Shown: positions 17,722 through 27,590, counted from the stretch's first letter. The stretch: 64,000 nt of DNA from an uncultured Bacteroidota bacterium (GCA_903837285.1 CAILUD010000040.1:1-64000); one strand, 5' to 3'. Notes: generated by a model from the letters alone, not told the origin. Made by a program: numbers and translations.

Positions 17722-19041
17722 TTATCTAAACAACCCAATTATATCATTACCATTTGCAAAAAGTAATAAAGCAAAAATTATTATCATTCCACCAATCTGA
17801 GCATACTCCATAAATTTCTCGTTTGGTTTGCGTCTTGTTATTATTTCGTAAAGTAAAAATAAAACATGGCCTCCATCTAAAGCAGGTATTGGTAAAAGAT
17901 TCATAAATGCTAAAATAATGGATAGAAAAGCAGTCATTGTCCAGAATGAATACCAATCCCAAACACCAGGGAAAAAGCTGCCTATTTTAATAAATCCACC
18001 TAAAGATTCGTATGCTTTAGTTTCTTTTGAAAATAACAATTTAAATTGCTTGATATAACTGTCAAGCATCGAAAAAGTTTTGTTGAATCCAGCTGGGAAT
18101 GATTCAAAAAAGCCATATTCAAGTTTTTTTAACTTGAAATATTTTTCCATATCTGTATCTACTGCAATTCCAAGTAAAGCAGTTTCGGGAACTTTAACAT
18201 TAACATCTACAGAATCGGCACCCCTTAATACTGTAATAACAACATCTTTATTTTTTGCAAGCCTTAAATTAGTTCTGACCTCGTCATAGAACTGAATAGG
18301 TGCATGATTAAAGGCTACAACTTTATCTCCTGCTTTTAAACCTGCATCTTTACCTATGGATTCTTTAGCAAAATCTAAAATAACAAAAGGAATACGAACC
18401 TCTATAAAACCTGGACTTTTAATTAACTCGGATCTTATTCCATCAGGAATTGTGACCGTTGTTTTTTCACCATTACGTTCAACTTCTATTGTTTTTGCTT
18501 CGTTTACAAGTATATCGTGACCGATTTTACGGAAATTTTCTACATATTTTCCATCTACAGAAAGAATTTTATCGCCATTTAACAACCCCATTTTTGTTCC
18601 GGTTGAATCGACCATAATACCGTATTTTGCTTCAGATGTTGGAAGGTATTGTTCACCCCAGGCAAAAAGTATCATACTATAAACAACAAAAGCAAAAACA
18701 ACGTTTACAATAATACCGCCTAACATAATTAATAATCGTTGCCAAGTGCTTTTTGAACGGAATTCGTGTGGTTGAGCAGGAAGTTTCATTTGCTCTTTAT
18801 CCATCGATTCGTCAATCATTCCGGATATTTTAACATAACCGCCTAAAGGTAACCAGCCAATTCCCCATTCGGTATCGCCAATTTTTTTCTTAAAAAGTGA
18901 GAACCATGGATTAAAAAATAAATAAAATTTTTCGACTCTGGTTTTAAATAAACGGGCAAAAAAGAAATGACCTAATTCATGAACCATTACCAATATTGAT
19001 AAACTTAGAATCAGTTGAGCTGCTTTTACAAGAATTTCCAT
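17722..19041 (-). CDS. rseP: RIP zinc metalloprotease RseP (site-2 protease family)
   Basis: 439-aa inner-membrane intramembrane protease that cleaves anti-sigma factors or remnant signal peptides. HELGH at residues 21-25 in the first helix supplies two zinc ligands and the catalytic Glu. The third ligand region is NLLPIPALDGGH near residue 385. One or two PDZ domains lie between (GIMVDSTGTKMGLLNGDKIL and KDAGLKAGDKVVAFN). It is 12 bases downstream of dxr, the classical dxr-rseP pairing. Two ECF sigma/anti-sigma pairs elsewhere in the window are potential regulatory clients, which is only an inference. Confidence 0.95.
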   Translation of the reverse strand: MEILVKAAQLILSLSILVMVHELGHFFFARLFKTRVEKFYLFFNPWFSLFKKKIGDTEWGIGWLPLGGYVKISGMIDESMDKEQMKLPAQPHEFRSKSTWQRLLIMLGGIIVNVVFAFVVYSMILFAWGEQYLPTSEAKYGIMVDSTGTKMGLLNGDKILSVDGKYVENFRKIGHDILVNEAKTIEVERNGEKTTVTIPDGIRSELIKSPGFIEVRIPFVILDFAKESIGKDAGLKAGDKVVAFNHAPIQFYDEVRTNLRLAKNKDVVITVLRGADSVDVNVKVPETALLGIAVDTDMEKYFKLKKLEYGFFESFPAGFNKTFSMLDSYIKQFKLLFSKETKAYESLGGFIKIGSFFPGVWDWYSFWTMTAFLSIILAFMNLLPIPALDGGHVLFLLYEIITRRKPNEKFMEYAQIGGMIIIFALLLFANGNDIIGLFR

Positions 19042-19053
19042 TATTATATTTGT

Positions 19054-20205
19054 TTATTGTTTTATATTTTTTGCGACTTCTCTAGCTTCTGCATCAGATG
19101 CAATTAAGTCATTAATAGAAGGATTTTTAATAAAACTAACTTTTCGCATGGTTTCTTCTATAATGTTAGAAATGCCATAAAAAGTTATTTTTTCATTTAA
19201 AAAATATTGCACTGCAATTTCATTTGCAGCATTCATAACACAAGGCATATTACCTCCTTTTTCCAATGCATTAAATGCAATTGAAAGGCAAGGAAACTTA
19301 TTTGTGTCGGGTTTTTCAAAAGTAAGCTGACTTAATTTAACAAAATCCAGTTTTTCTGATTCAATTTTTAATCTTTCCGGATATGTTAATGCATACTGAA
19401 TTGGTAAGTGCATATCTGGAATGCCCAATTGTGCTTTAACAGAACCGTCAGTAAATTGAACCATACTATGAACAATAGATTGTGGATGAACAAGTACTTC
19501 AATTTTTGAAGCAGGAACATCAAATAACCAATGCGCTTCAATTACTTCAAGACCTTTATTCATCATAGTTGCCGAATCAATAGTTACCTTTGCACCCATT
19601 GTCCAGTTAGGGTGATTCAATGCTTCTTTTACTGTAACTTTTTTAATTTGTTCGCATGTTTTTGTGCGAAATGGACCACCAGATGCCGTTAAAATAAGTT
19701 TATCTATTTCGTTTTTATATTCTCCGGCTAAACATTGATATATTGCAGAATGTTCTGAATCTACCGGAATTATCGTTATTTGTTTTTCTTCTCCTAGTTT
19801 TTTAATTAAAGAACCTGCAACAACCAGTGTTTCTTTATTAGCAAGTGCAATTTTTTTACCGTATTCTAAAGCATGCATTACGGGAATTAATCCTGAAAAG
19901 CCAACCATTGCAGCTATTACAGTATCTATATCATCGCTTTCTACAACATTAGCAATTGATTTATTTCCTGCAAAAACTTTAATAGGTAAATCGGAAAGTG
20001 CTTCTTTTACCTGTAAATATTTTTCTTCGTTTGCAATAACAACAGCATTTGGATTAAATTTTCGTGCTTGTGTTATGAGTAATTCAGCATTGTTATTTGC
20101 AGTTAAAACCTCTGCTTCAAAAAAATCAGGATAGCATGAAATAATATCAAGCGTTTGTGTGCCAATAGAGCCTGTTGAACCAAGTATTGCTATTCTCTTT
20201 TTCAT
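19054..20205 (-). CDS. dxr: 1-deoxy-D-xylulose-5-phosphate reductoisomerase
   Basis: 383-aa NADPH-dependent enzyme making 2-C-methyl-erythritol-4-phosphate, the first committed step of non-mevalonate isoprenoid synthesis. Motifs: AILGSTGSIGTQTLDII (NADPH Rossmann loop), LANKETLVVAG, PVDSEHSAIYQCL (metal and substrate binding), LTASGGPFRT, and NHPNWTMGAKVTIDSATMMNKGLEVIEA. Full length. It sits between rlmB (48 bases upstream) and rseP (12 bases downstream), all minus strand. Confidence 0.97.
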   Translation of the reverse strand: MKKRIAILGSTGSIGTQTLDIISCYPDFFEAEVLTANNNAELLITQARKFNPNAVVIANEEKYLQVKEALSDLPIKVFAGNKSIANVVESDDIDTVIAAMVGFSGLIPVMHALEYGKKIALANKETLVVAGSLIKKLGEEKQITIIPVDSEHSAIYQCLAGEYKNEIDKLILTASGGPFRTKTCEQIKKVTVKEALNHPNWTMGAKVTIDSATMMNKGLEVIEAHWLFDVPASKIEVLVHPQSIVHSMVQFTDGSVKAQLGIPDMHLPIQYALTYPERLKIESEKLDFVKLSQLTFEKPDTNKFPCLSIAFNALEKGGNMPCVMNAANEIAVQYFLNEKITFYGISNIIEETMRKVSFIKNPSINDLIASDAEAREVAKNIKQ

Positions 20206-20253
20206 CCTAAAATATGAAGCGCAAGTTACTAAAAAGAAAATAATTTAAGTTAA

Positions 20254-21000
20254 TCATTGGTTATTCCTTTGCTTTACAGCTTCAAATAGTAGAATTCCTG
20301 TAGCAACAGATACGTTTAAAGAAGCTATACTGCCAACTAAAGGTATTTTAACAGCATTATCAGCAAGAACTAAAATTGAAGACTGTATACCTTCATCTTC
20401 TGAGCCCATAATTATTGCTGTAGGCAAAACAAAATCTGCATTAAAATATAATTTGTCAACTTTCTCGGTTGCTGCAATTATTTGAACCCCACTTTGTTTT
20501 AAGTAAGTTATTGTTTGGTTTATCGACTTCTCGCGACAAATTGGAACTGTATGCAATGCACCGGCTGAAGTTTTAACCGCATCGGCATTAATAGTAGCTG
20601 CCCCTTTTACGGGAATAATGATTGCATGAACACCAGCACATTCTGCAGTTCTTACTATAGCGCCAAAATTTCTTACGTCAGTAATACTGTCAAGAATTAA
20701 AAGAAGAGGAACCTCGCCTTTTTCGTATATCCCTGGCAGAATCTGCTCTATTTTGTAGAATGTTATTTCAGAAGTGTAAGCAATTGCTCCCTGATGAACT
20801 TTTGAGGTCATTCTGTTTAGCTTTTCGTTGGGAACAAATTGAGTAGGGATATTGCTTTCGCGGGCAAGGGCAAAAAGTTCTTTAAATAATTCGCCTCCGG
20901 CTTGCTTACTTAAAAATAGCTTTTCAATTTCTTTTCCAGAGCGGATTGCCTCTATAATTGCATGTATCCCGTATATTGAACTTTTACTTCTTTCTGACAT
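20254..21000 (-). CDS. rlmB: 23S rRNA 2'-O-ribose methyltransferase (TrmH/SPOUT family, RlmB type)
   Basis: 248-aa SAM-dependent methyltransferase, expected to modify a guanosine in 23S rRNA. An N-terminal substrate-binding part (SIYGIHAIIEAIRSGKEIEKLFLSK) precedes the SPOUT domain with motif 1 (DVRNFGAIVRTAECAGVHAIII), motif 2 (TAIIMGSEDEGI) and motif 3 (IPLVGSIASLNVSVATGILLFE), which together form the trefoil knot. The exact target position is inferred from family membership. It starts 30 bases after the GWxTD gene. Confidence 0.92.
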   Translation of the reverse strand: MSERSKSSIYGIHAIIEAIRSGKEIEKLFLSKQAGGELFKELFALARESNIPTQFVPNEKLNRMTSKVHQGAIAYTSEITFYKIEQILPGIYEKGEVPLLLILDSITDVRNFGAIVRTAECAGVHAIIIPVKGAATINADAVKTSAGALHTVPICREKSINQTITYLKQSGVQIIAATEKVDKLYFNADFVLPTAIIMGSEDEGIQSSILVLADNAVKIPLVGSIASLNVSVATGILLFEAVKQRNNQ

Positions 21001-21030
21001 TCTTTGTGAAATTAATTATTTTGTGATTTG

Positions 21031-22296
21031 TTAATATGCAACTGAATATACTCTGCCGTTTCGCCATGTGTCAACAGCTTGTGTCCATGAAATTTTATAC
21101 ATCTCATCGCGACTCAGAATAAAATCATTATTTGAGAATGGATTATCGTTTCTTGTAAAATTAAATACTAATGTTTTATTACTTTGGGTTGTTCCGTATA
21201 TCCAGCGCTCAATGTTCTCAGCTTTGTAAATTGTTACAGGAAGTCCGAAAATAATATAAATTAAACCTCTGTCTGTTTTCCACCCATCTGTATAGCTTGA
21301 GAAATATAGGTTAGACAACATTACTCTTGTGTAAAATACTCGTATTAATTCACGTGCACGATTAATATTTCCACCAGCTGTTAACCAGAATTTATCCGCC
21401 GACTCTTTTTTGTTTGCCAGCATATTCATATCGTTAAATTCCTTTTGGGTAGTTAACATTCTTAATGGTTGAAGCAATTGACCTGGTGTTGTAACATCAG
21501 GAAAAGATGGGAATAATCTAATGACCGAGAATCCTAAGTCTAATGTGTCTTGGTAAAAATGCATTATTCCTTCGTTTTTCAACACAAATTTTGATGTGTC
21601 CTTAATCCAGGCAGTAACTGTAGAGTCAGCTTTGGGCGGTGTGAATTTGTAATTACCAATAGAGTATGGTGCTGGTCTTAAACTGAATTTATTCTGGTAA
21701 TATGAAATTTGCCATTTTTCTGTTATCCCTTTTCGAAGAACAACTTTAAAAGTATCAGTATCCGATCGAAGCGAGGAAAAATATGGTATGTCATTTAAGT
21801 TTGTAATTAGAGCATCGTTTCTGTTAATTCTCTTATTTCTTTCAATTGATAAAAATTTTTGATTCCCTCTGTCCTGATTAACATCATACACCGTTAGGTC
21901 AAGAAAATAAGATGCTGTGTCTTTAACTTTAACCTCAAATGATTTAATAATATCAGTAATGTAATTTGGATTATTAATATGATAGAAAATAGTTGCACTA
22001 TCGCATAATGTTAAGGTTTTTGCTGATTTGTATAACATGTATTTAACACGAATGTTTGCCTGTGATATTTCACCATTAGATGCAAACATTAATTCATTAC
22101 TTTTTATGCTAAAATATATTTTTGATGAGGTATCGGTTTCATTAAAAACAACATATTGTGGGTGAATTGTAGTACTTCCAGGGTTGTATATAAATGAAAC
22201 ATTCAAGTTTCGTGAACCGCTTGAATTTTGATAAGTTGCACACGAGGTTGCTAAAAGAGAAATTAAAAAAATAAAAATTGCAAAACGAACTATCAT
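21031..22296 (-). CDS. GWxTD-domain lipoprotein
   Basis: 421 aa with a lipoprotein signal (FLISLLATSCATYQ), so probably anchored in the envelope after Lgt/Lsp/Lnt processing. The middle is beta-rich. Near residues 335-352 is YTDGWKTDRGLIYIIFGLP, the motif that defines the GWxTD domain, followed by ERWIYGTTQSNKTLVFNF. This domain is common in Bacteroidota and Acidobacteriota, and its function is not known. It is the first gene of a minus-strand cluster with rlmB, dxr and rseP; the relation to those genes is only positional. Confidence 0.85.
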   Translation of the reverse strand: MIVRFAIFIFLISLLATSCATYQNSSGSRNLNVSFIYNPGSTTIHPQYVVFNETDTSSKIYFSIKSNELMFASNGEISQANIRVKYMLYKSAKTLTLCDSATIFYHINNPNYITDIIKSFEVKVKDTASYFLDLTVYDVNQDRGNQKFLSIERNKRINRNDALITNLNDIPYFSSLRSDTDTFKVVLRKGITEKWQISYYQNKFSLRPAPYSIGNYKFTPPKADSTVTAWIKDTSKFVLKNEGIMHFYQDTLDLGFSVIRLFPSFPDVTTPGQLLQPLRMLTTQKEFNDMNMLANKKESADKFWLTAGGNINRARELIRVFYTRVMLSNLYFSSYTDGWKTDRGLIYIIFGLPVTIYKAENIERWIYGTTQSNKTLVFNFTRNDNPFSNNDFILSRDEMYKISWTQAVDTWRNGRVYSVAY

Positions 22297-22397
22297 TGCT
22301 TATTATAAAAGAACAAAATTAAGATTTTTAATGTAATTGCTTATTGTAAAATTATAAACTTATTTAATTATTCTGAAATTCGGAGTATTTAGGCTTA

Positions 22398-23687
22398 TTA
22401 CTTTTGAGTAACAGAATTAATAACTTTTATACCTGTTAGCCTATCATATTTAGAAGTTATATCATGCCAGTAAACAAAAATTAAGTAATCGTTTTCGGTT
22501 TCGTAATGATTACCTTCAATAAAACCTAAATCAGCCTCAGGGCTTCCATCTTTCATATAAGCGTATTGATAATCGTAAAAGCCTTGTTTTATAAACATAG
22601 TAATTTGATATGCTTTCTTCGAATAATTATAAGTCATCATATTGATTTTATTACATCTCCAATCGCTAATTGCCCCAAAAATATACATGTTACCATCAAC
22701 CATGGGAGCATCATATGGCAATAAAAAAGTAGCATAAACATAATCGGCTTCAACGTCGCTATCAATACCAATAGAGTTTTTTACAAGAAATTTTCCGTTT
22801 AAATCCTGTAATTGAAAATAAATTTTGAAAGTTCTTTTTTCATCAGGTTCCATGTAATAATGAAAATATGGTTTTTCGAAATTTATTGATTGAACATGCT
22901 CAGATTGATAACGAGTACTTTTTGCGTCAATCCACCTGAATTCACTTCCTCCTGGAAAAAGATTGCCGTCTTCATAATTGTAAATCAGTTCGTTATCTTT
23001 TACAAAAAGAGGTTTTAAATCTGTAATAGCATTATCCCAGCGGTAATTCTGACTTAAAATAATTTTGATATCCTGAAAAGGATCGTTGCATGTATATGCG
23101 TTTTTAATTGTAAAATCAACCTCCTGATGACTTTTCATTAAATCAACTTGTGTTGCTCTTCGTACAGATGCTACGATTTCGGTTTTACTTTCAACTACAA
23201 AAAAACGGCGTGTAAGTACAAGGTTTTCTTTGTTGCTATCTTCGTAAACCATTAACAAATAATTTCCTGAAACCTTAAGTTTTACGTTTTCATTTGGAAA
23301 AGTAATTTTATAATGAATGAAATTACATAATGTGTTAAAAGATTGTTTGTATTCGGTTACCGGATTATCAGAAAATCCGTCAATATAGTCAATAGCTGAC
23401 AGTTGTGATGGTTGCCAGTTGCTATTGCAATGAATTAAGGAATATGAGAAATTCCCAATGTTATCAGAAAGTTCATCAAAAGTTATAGCAATTGTATCAT
23501 TTGTATTTAGCTCAATAAATGGGTAAGATAACTCAAAGCCTTGTCTGAAAGTTAAAGGAGTCTTAATAGTTTCTTTGTAAATAAAATTATCATAACGAAG
23601 TGACTTGTTTGTAAAATAGTCATCTTGAGCAAATAAGAAGATTGACTGGAAGGTAAATATTAGAATTATTATAATTTTAATAAGCAT
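22398..23687 (-). CDS. Type IX secretion plug protein (DUF5103 family)
   Basis: About 429 aa starting at ATG 23687, with signal peptide MLIKIIIILIFTFQSIFLFAQ. A longer frame reaches 23762 but overlaps the preceding gene and lacks a signal sequence at its start. The segment IGNFSYSLIHCNSNWQPSQL and the later NSIGIDSDVEADYVYATFLLPYD match the DUF5103 family. Members were identified as the plug that closes the periplasmic side of the T9SS translocon SprA when no PorV is bound. It is consistent with the T9SS cargo at 14.4 and 39.5 kb. It is the last gene of a minus-strand run starting with transketolase. Confidence 0.85.
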   Translation of the reverse strand: MLIKIIIILIFTFQSIFLFAQDDYFTNKSLRYDNFIYKETIKTPLTFRQGFELSYPFIELNTNDTIAITFDELSDNIGNFSYSLIHCNSNWQPSQLSAIDYIDGFSDNPVTEYKQSFNTLCNFIHYKITFPNENVKLKVSGNYLLMVYEDSNKENLVLTRRFFVVESKTEIVASVRRATQVDLMKSHQEVDFTIKNAYTCNDPFQDIKIILSQNYRWDNAITDLKPLFVKDNELIYNYEDGNLFPGGSEFRWIDAKSTRYQSEHVQSINFEKPYFHYYMEPDEKRTFKIYFQLQDLNGKFLVKNSIGIDSDVEADYVYATFLLPYDAPMVDGNMYIFGAISDWRCNKINMMTYNYSKKAYQITMFIKQGFYDYQYAYMKDGSPEADLGFIEGNHYETENDYLIFVYWHDITSKYDRLTGIKVINSVTQK

Positions 23688-23740
23688 GGAAAATTTTTCT
23701 TCAAAAGTAGTAAATACCATGCCAAAAGAAGAATAACTTA

Positions 23741-24202
23741 TTATTCTTTGGAAGGCGAACAACCTTTAAGTTGTTTTAAAAGTTCATGTTTAAACTGTCG
23801 TTCAGCTTGACTCAGTTCCATTATTTTAGTTACAGGAAGAACTTTTTTAAATTTCACATAATAATCGGCATCTAATTTTGAAGATGCTACTTCAAGTTCT
23901 ATAAGTTTGTCAGAAAGTGCTTCTACTTCTTTAATGGTAAGAGTCTCTTTATTTTTCTTATAATTCTGCATTATTGATTTTTCCTCTTTTTCTAAATCTT
24001 CCGATTTTTTATTTTTTTCATTATAAACAGGCCAGAATTGTTGGGCTTCTTCAACGGTTAAGTTTAATTTTTCAGTTATAAAACTTACTTTCTGAGCTTT
24101 AATTTGTTCTTTCTTTTTGCATTGTTCGTCGCACTGAGCTGATGAATTATTATAGAAAAATGCAAGAACCGATAGAATTATTAATATTTTTTTCATAATC
24201 AT
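23741..24202 (-). CDS. Small exported helical protein (Spy/CpxP-like pattern)
   Basis: 153 aa with signal peptide MKKILIILSVLAFFYNNSSAQ. The mature part is highly charged and helical. The segment KLNLTVEEAQQFWPVYNEKNKKSEDLE has the look of the Bacteroidota LTxxEAxxFWPVYxE proteins often encoded after ECF sigma/anti-sigma pairs. By analogy it could be a periplasmic stress or chaperone-like factor. The assignment is pattern-based. There is one base between the upstream anti-sigma stop and this gene's start, so co-translation is likely. Two cysteines (CDEQC) follow the signal peptide directly. Confidence 0.7.
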   Translation of the reverse strand: MIMKKILIILSVLAFFYNNSSAQCDEQCKKKEQIKAQKVSFITEKLNLTVEEAQQFWPVYNEKNKKSEDLEKEEKSIMQNYKKNKETLTIKEVEALSDKLIELEVASSKLDADYYVKFKKVLPVTKIMELSQAERQFKHELLKQLKGCSPSKE

Positions 24203-24203
24203 T

Positions 24204-24650
24204 TTAATAAGCTTCTGCTATTAGGTTTTCGTCAACATCATCAACTAAATAATCAATAATATCATCACCTTCAACTTTTGATTCTGTTGTATATGAAGAT
24301 TCTGAGGTGTTTGAAGTCATAACATCAACAATATGGTTTTCGTCAACAAATGAAAGTTCTGCATCAGTAGTATCGGCAATTACCGAAATTGTTGCAATGT
24401 TTGTGTTTATTGTTTTTGGATTTTTTGTGAATTGATAAATACTGAAACTTAAAGTTGTTACGATTATAATTGAAGCCGCTACTGCAATCCTGCTTCCCCA
24501 AGTTTTCCACATCGAAATTTTAGGTGCAAGTTGGGTTTCATTTTCTATTTTTTGCATAACACTTTCCGCAAAGTTTTCAAAATATCCTTCTGGTACTTTA
24601 AAAGGATTTTTTTTGCTGAAAAGCTCGTTATTTTCTGTGCTTTGTGTCAT
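24204..24650 (-). CDS. Putative anti-sigma factor, single-span membrane protein
   Basis: 148 aa. A short cytoplasmic N-terminus with FKVPEGYFENFAESVMQKIENE is followed by one membrane helix (RIAVAASIIIVTTLSFSIYQF, about residues 53-73) and an acidic periplasmic tail. The VPEGYFENF motif is common in proteins encoded next to Bacteroidota ECF sigma factors. No zinc-binding HxxxCxxC is present. Its place 34 bases after an ECF sigma gene and one base before a Spy-like gene supports an anti-sigma role, which has not been shown for this family by the sequence alone. Confidence 0.7.
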   Translation of the reverse strand: MTQSTENNELFSKKNPFKVPEGYFENFAESVMQKIENETQLAPKISMWKTWGSRIAVAASIIIVTTLSFSIYQFTKNPKTINTNIATISVIADTTDAELSFVDENHIVDVMTSNTSESSYTTESKVEGDDIIDYLVDDVDENLIAEAY

Positions 24651-24684
24651 AATGGTTGGTTTGACAATCTTTAGTTAAAAAAGT

Positions 24685-25233
24685 TTAATCTGTTTTTAAA
24701 AATTCTTCTATTTTCTTTACTGCAAAATGATACGATGCCTTTAATGCACCTTCTGAAGTGCCTAATGCTGCTGACATATTTTCATAACTCATTTCATCAA
24801 AATATCTCATATTAAAAACCAGTTTTTGTTTATCGGGGAGTTGATGTATTGCCTGTTGAAGTTTAATTTGAGCTTTATCGCCATCAAAATATGGATCTGA
24901 TTCAAGTTGTGTAGTAAAGTCATTGTTAGCATCGTCAATTTTAACAAAAAATCTTTTGTTTTTATTTTTTAAAAATGTGAGACATTCGTTAGTAGCAATT
25001 CTGTATAGCCAAGTAAATAGTTTAGAATCGCCCTGGAAATTTGGAAGCCCTTTCCAGATTTTAATAAATGTATTTTGTAGAATATCGTCGGTATCGTCAT
25101 GGTCAATTACCATTTTACGCACATGCCAATAAAGCCTGACTTTATATTTTTGAATAAGTTCGTTAAAAGCAGAATTGCTCAGAGCGGGATTTCCAAAATC
25201 TTTTAAAATATCGTTATCGTCACGCTCTGTCAT
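24685..25233 (-). CDS. ECF-type RNA polymerase sigma factor
   Basis: 182 aa. Region 2 includes DDTDDILQNTFIKIWKGLPNFQGDSKLFTWLYRIATNECLTFLK, a textbook ECF sigma-2 signature. Region 4 has LPDKQKLVFNMRYFDEMSYENMSAALGTSEGALKASYHFAVKKIEEFL with the helix-turn-helix. It lies 13 bases after the transketolase C-terminal subunit and upstream of a putative anti-sigma, a Spy-like protein and the T9SS plug, so it may regulate envelope or secretion functions. Target promoters are not identifiable here. Confidence 0.93.
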   Translation of the reverse strand: MTERDDNDILKDFGNPALSNSAFNELIQKYKVRLYWHVRKMVIDHDDTDDILQNTFIKIWKGLPNFQGDSKLFTWLYRIATNECLTFLKNKNKRFFVKIDDANNDFTTQLESDPYFDGDKAQIKLQQAIHQLPDKQKLVFNMRYFDEMSYENMSAALGTSEGALKASYHFAVKKIEEFLKTD

Positions 25234-25246
25234 TTAGTGTAAAAAA

Positions 25247-26206
25247 TTATGCGTTTTTTCTTGCAATAACTTTTTGTGCAGCACTTACAATTGCAGAAGT
25301 GTTTAATCCGAATTTGTCCATTAACTGATCGGGAGTTCCACTTTCACCGAATTTGTCATTAACAGCTACCATTTCAATATTAACAGGTAAATTAAGAGCT
25401 AGAAATTGTGCAATGCTGTCACCTAAACCACCATTTCTAAAATGCTCTTCGGCTGTAACAACGCATCGGGTTTTTAAAACAGATTTTAAAACTGCCTGCT
25501 CGTCCAATGGTTTAATGGTATGAATATTTATTATTTCTGCAGAGATACCTTTTTCTTCTAAAATTTCTTTTGCTTCTAATGCTTTCCAAACCATATGTCC
25601 GGTTGCGAATATTGTTACATCTTTTCCTTCTTCGAAAACAATTGCTTTTCCAATTTCAAAAATTTGATCTGGACTTGTAAAAATTGGAACAGATGGTCGG
25701 CCAAAACGCAAGTAAACCGGACCAATATATTCGCCAATTGCTATTGTTGCAGCTTTTGTTTGATTAAAATCGCAAGGGTTAATTACAATCATATTAGGAA
25801 GCATTTTCATTAAACCAATATCTTCCATAATCTGATGTGTTGCTCCGTCTTCGCCAAGGGTTAATCCGGCATGTGAAGCGCAAATTTTTACGTTTTTATT
25901 TGAATAAGCTACACTTTGTCTAATTTGATCATAAACTCTTCCTGTAGCAAAATTTGCAAAAGAACTTGCAAACGGAATTTTATTGCCTATTGTTAAACCT
26001 GCAGCAACACTAATCATATTCGCTTCGGCAATTCCGCATTGAATAAATCTTTCAGGAAATTCAGCAATAAAAGCATCTAATTTTAGCGAGCCTATTAAAT
26101 CGGCACATAAAGTAACAACGTTTGGATTTTTTCTTCCAAGCTCTAAAATTCCTTCGCCAAAACCCGAACGAGTGTCTTTTTTTTCTTTTGCAATATATTT
26201 CTGCAT
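25247..26206 (-). CDS. Transketolase C-terminal subunit
   Basis: 319 aa: pyrimidine-binding plus C-terminal domains of a split transketolase, acting in the pentose phosphate pathway as partner of the N-terminal subunit at 27.6-28.4 kb. Motifs: TRSGFGEGILELGRKNPNVVTLCADL, the catalytic-Glu region ERFIQCGIAEANMISVAAGL, SHAGLTLGEDGATHQIMEDI, and VTAEEHFRNGGLGDSI. Normal length for split enzymes. A VWA gene separates the two subunits, an uncommon arrangement. Confidence 0.95.
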   Translation of the reverse strand: MQKYIAKEKKDTRSGFGEGILELGRKNPNVVTLCADLIGSLKLDAFIAEFPERFIQCGIAEANMISVAAGLTIGNKIPFASSFANFATGRVYDQIRQSVAYSNKNVKICASHAGLTLGEDGATHQIMEDIGLMKMLPNMIVINPCDFNQTKAATIAIGEYIGPVYLRFGRPSVPIFTSPDQIFEIGKAIVFEEGKDVTIFATGHMVWKALEAKEILEEKGISAEIINIHTIKPLDEQAVLKSVLKTRCVVTAEEHFRNGGLGDSIAQFLALNLPVNIEMVAVNDKFGESGTPDQLMDKFGLNTSAIVSAAQKVIARKNA

Positions 26207-26213
26207 AATATTA

Positions 26214-27590
26214 TTATTTGATATAAAGCGGAATGGAACTGCCGCTAACTATTTTAAAAGTTTTATTTAATGTATACATCGATCGTTTTACATTTTTTGC
26301 TCTCCAAGAAACCTGATAATTACCTGGCAATAATGTGTAAGTTTGCTTCACTGCTTCATTATCAAGATTAACAACCCACTCAAGTTTATTGTCTTTTTCA
26401 ACGTAAACACTTCCGTATCCTGCTGCATCCATCATAAAAGTAATCATTCCGGGATCTGGAATTCTTACTGTTGTAGTATGACTTTGTGCAACATCAATAT
26501 CATTTATTAATAATCTTGGAAGTGATAATACTTCTATATCATAACTTCCAACTATGTATTTTTCGGTAGCATTAACATTTTGCACATTAATTGTATTCAT
26601 TTTGCCTTTTTGGCGAACTATAAAATCAAGTTCTTTATATTGCTGGGTGTTAGCTTTTACAATAAGATAACCTTGAGGAGCATCGGCAGCAACAACTGTA
26701 TGTTTTCCCGGTGTTAATTTTATGCTGTCAATAAAAACCGGCGGTATTGTATGAGCAACTAGACGATAGGTAGGAAGTTGATCTAAAATTAAAGTATCTG
26801 GAACACCTCTGTTATTAAGGGTATGAATAAAATTATATTTCATTTTACCATTCTGTTTGTCGTAAAATGTCATGTTTACATCAGTTTCTGTAGGGTTCCC
26901 ACCCTTGTCTAAAAGATTAACCTGCAAACTTGTATTGTTTAGTGCTTGTGAAATAACAATACCCAAAACTTCTTTGAATTGTGTTTCGTTTGCAGCGTCG
27001 AAATATTGCCCAACACATTCAAAAGTTTTTTTAAATTCTATATCTAATCCAACTCCAATAACAAATGGTTTTAACATTACACCTTGTTTTTGTAATGCAA
27101 GTGAAACTGCGCATGGATCTCCATCGCAGGCTTCAATACCATCGGTAATTAAAATAATTATGTTTCTGCTTTTTGTGCTTTTAGGAAAATCGAGTGCAGC
27201 ACTCTCAAGAGAACGTGCAATAGGGGTCGTTCCTTGTGGTTGCAAGTTGTTAATAACTCCTTTTATCTTAGTGAAATTATTTTTTGCAAATGGAACTTCC
27301 AGTCGGGTGTCGTCACATCTTTGGGGCGGTACTACATATTGGTGACCGTAAACGCGTAATGCTACCTCTAAGTTTTCTACTGTTGACAAACTATCAAGCA
27401 AAGTACTCATCATTTTTTTTGCAACATTAATTTTACTGTCGGTTTCCCATTTTGCAAGCATGCTTTGAGAAGCATCAAAAACAAAAAGTATTCTGGTTAA
27501 CGAAATAGCCTGATCTGTTTGTTGTGCAAATGATGTTTTAAAAACAAATAAAAGAATAAGAAAAACAATATTTACTTTAAAAAATCTCAT
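26214..27590 (-). CDS. Exported VWA-domain protein encoded between transketolase subunits
   Basis: 458 aa with signal peptide MRFFKVNIVFLILLFVFKTSFAQ. A von Willebrand A domain spans about residues 30-215. The MIDAS is intact: DASQS at 39-43, TTPIARSLESA for the threonine, and LITDGIEACDGDPC for the aspartate. After it come beta-rich regions, including LTPGKHTVVAADAPQGYLIVKAN and TYTLLPGNYQVSWRAKNVKRS, which look like PEGA/carboxypeptidase-regulatory-like folds. It is probably periplasmic or surface located. It abuts the transketolase N-subunit stop (adjacent base) and ends 7 bases before the C-subunit, so it is embedded in the transketolase operon. Confidence 0.85.
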   Translation of the reverse strand: MRFFKVNIVFLILLFVFKTSFAQQTDQAISLTRILFVFDASQSMLAKWETDSKINVAKKMMSTLLDSLSTVENLEVALRVYGHQYVVPPQRCDDTRLEVPFAKNNFTKIKGVINNLQPQGTTPIARSLESAALDFPKSTKSRNIIILITDGIEACDGDPCAVSLALQKQGVMLKPFVIGVGLDIEFKKTFECVGQYFDAANETQFKEVLGIVISQALNNTSLQVNLLDKGGNPTETDVNMTFYDKQNGKMKYNFIHTLNNRGVPDTLILDQLPTYRLVAHTIPPVFIDSIKLTPGKHTVVAADAPQGYLIVKANTQQYKELDFIVRQKGKMNTINVQNVNATEKYIVGSYDIEVLSLPRLLINDIDVAQSHTTTVRIPDPGMITFMMDAAGYGSVYVEKDNKLEWVVNLDNEAVKQTYTLLPGNYQVSWRAKNVKRSMYTLNKTFKIVSGSSIPLYIK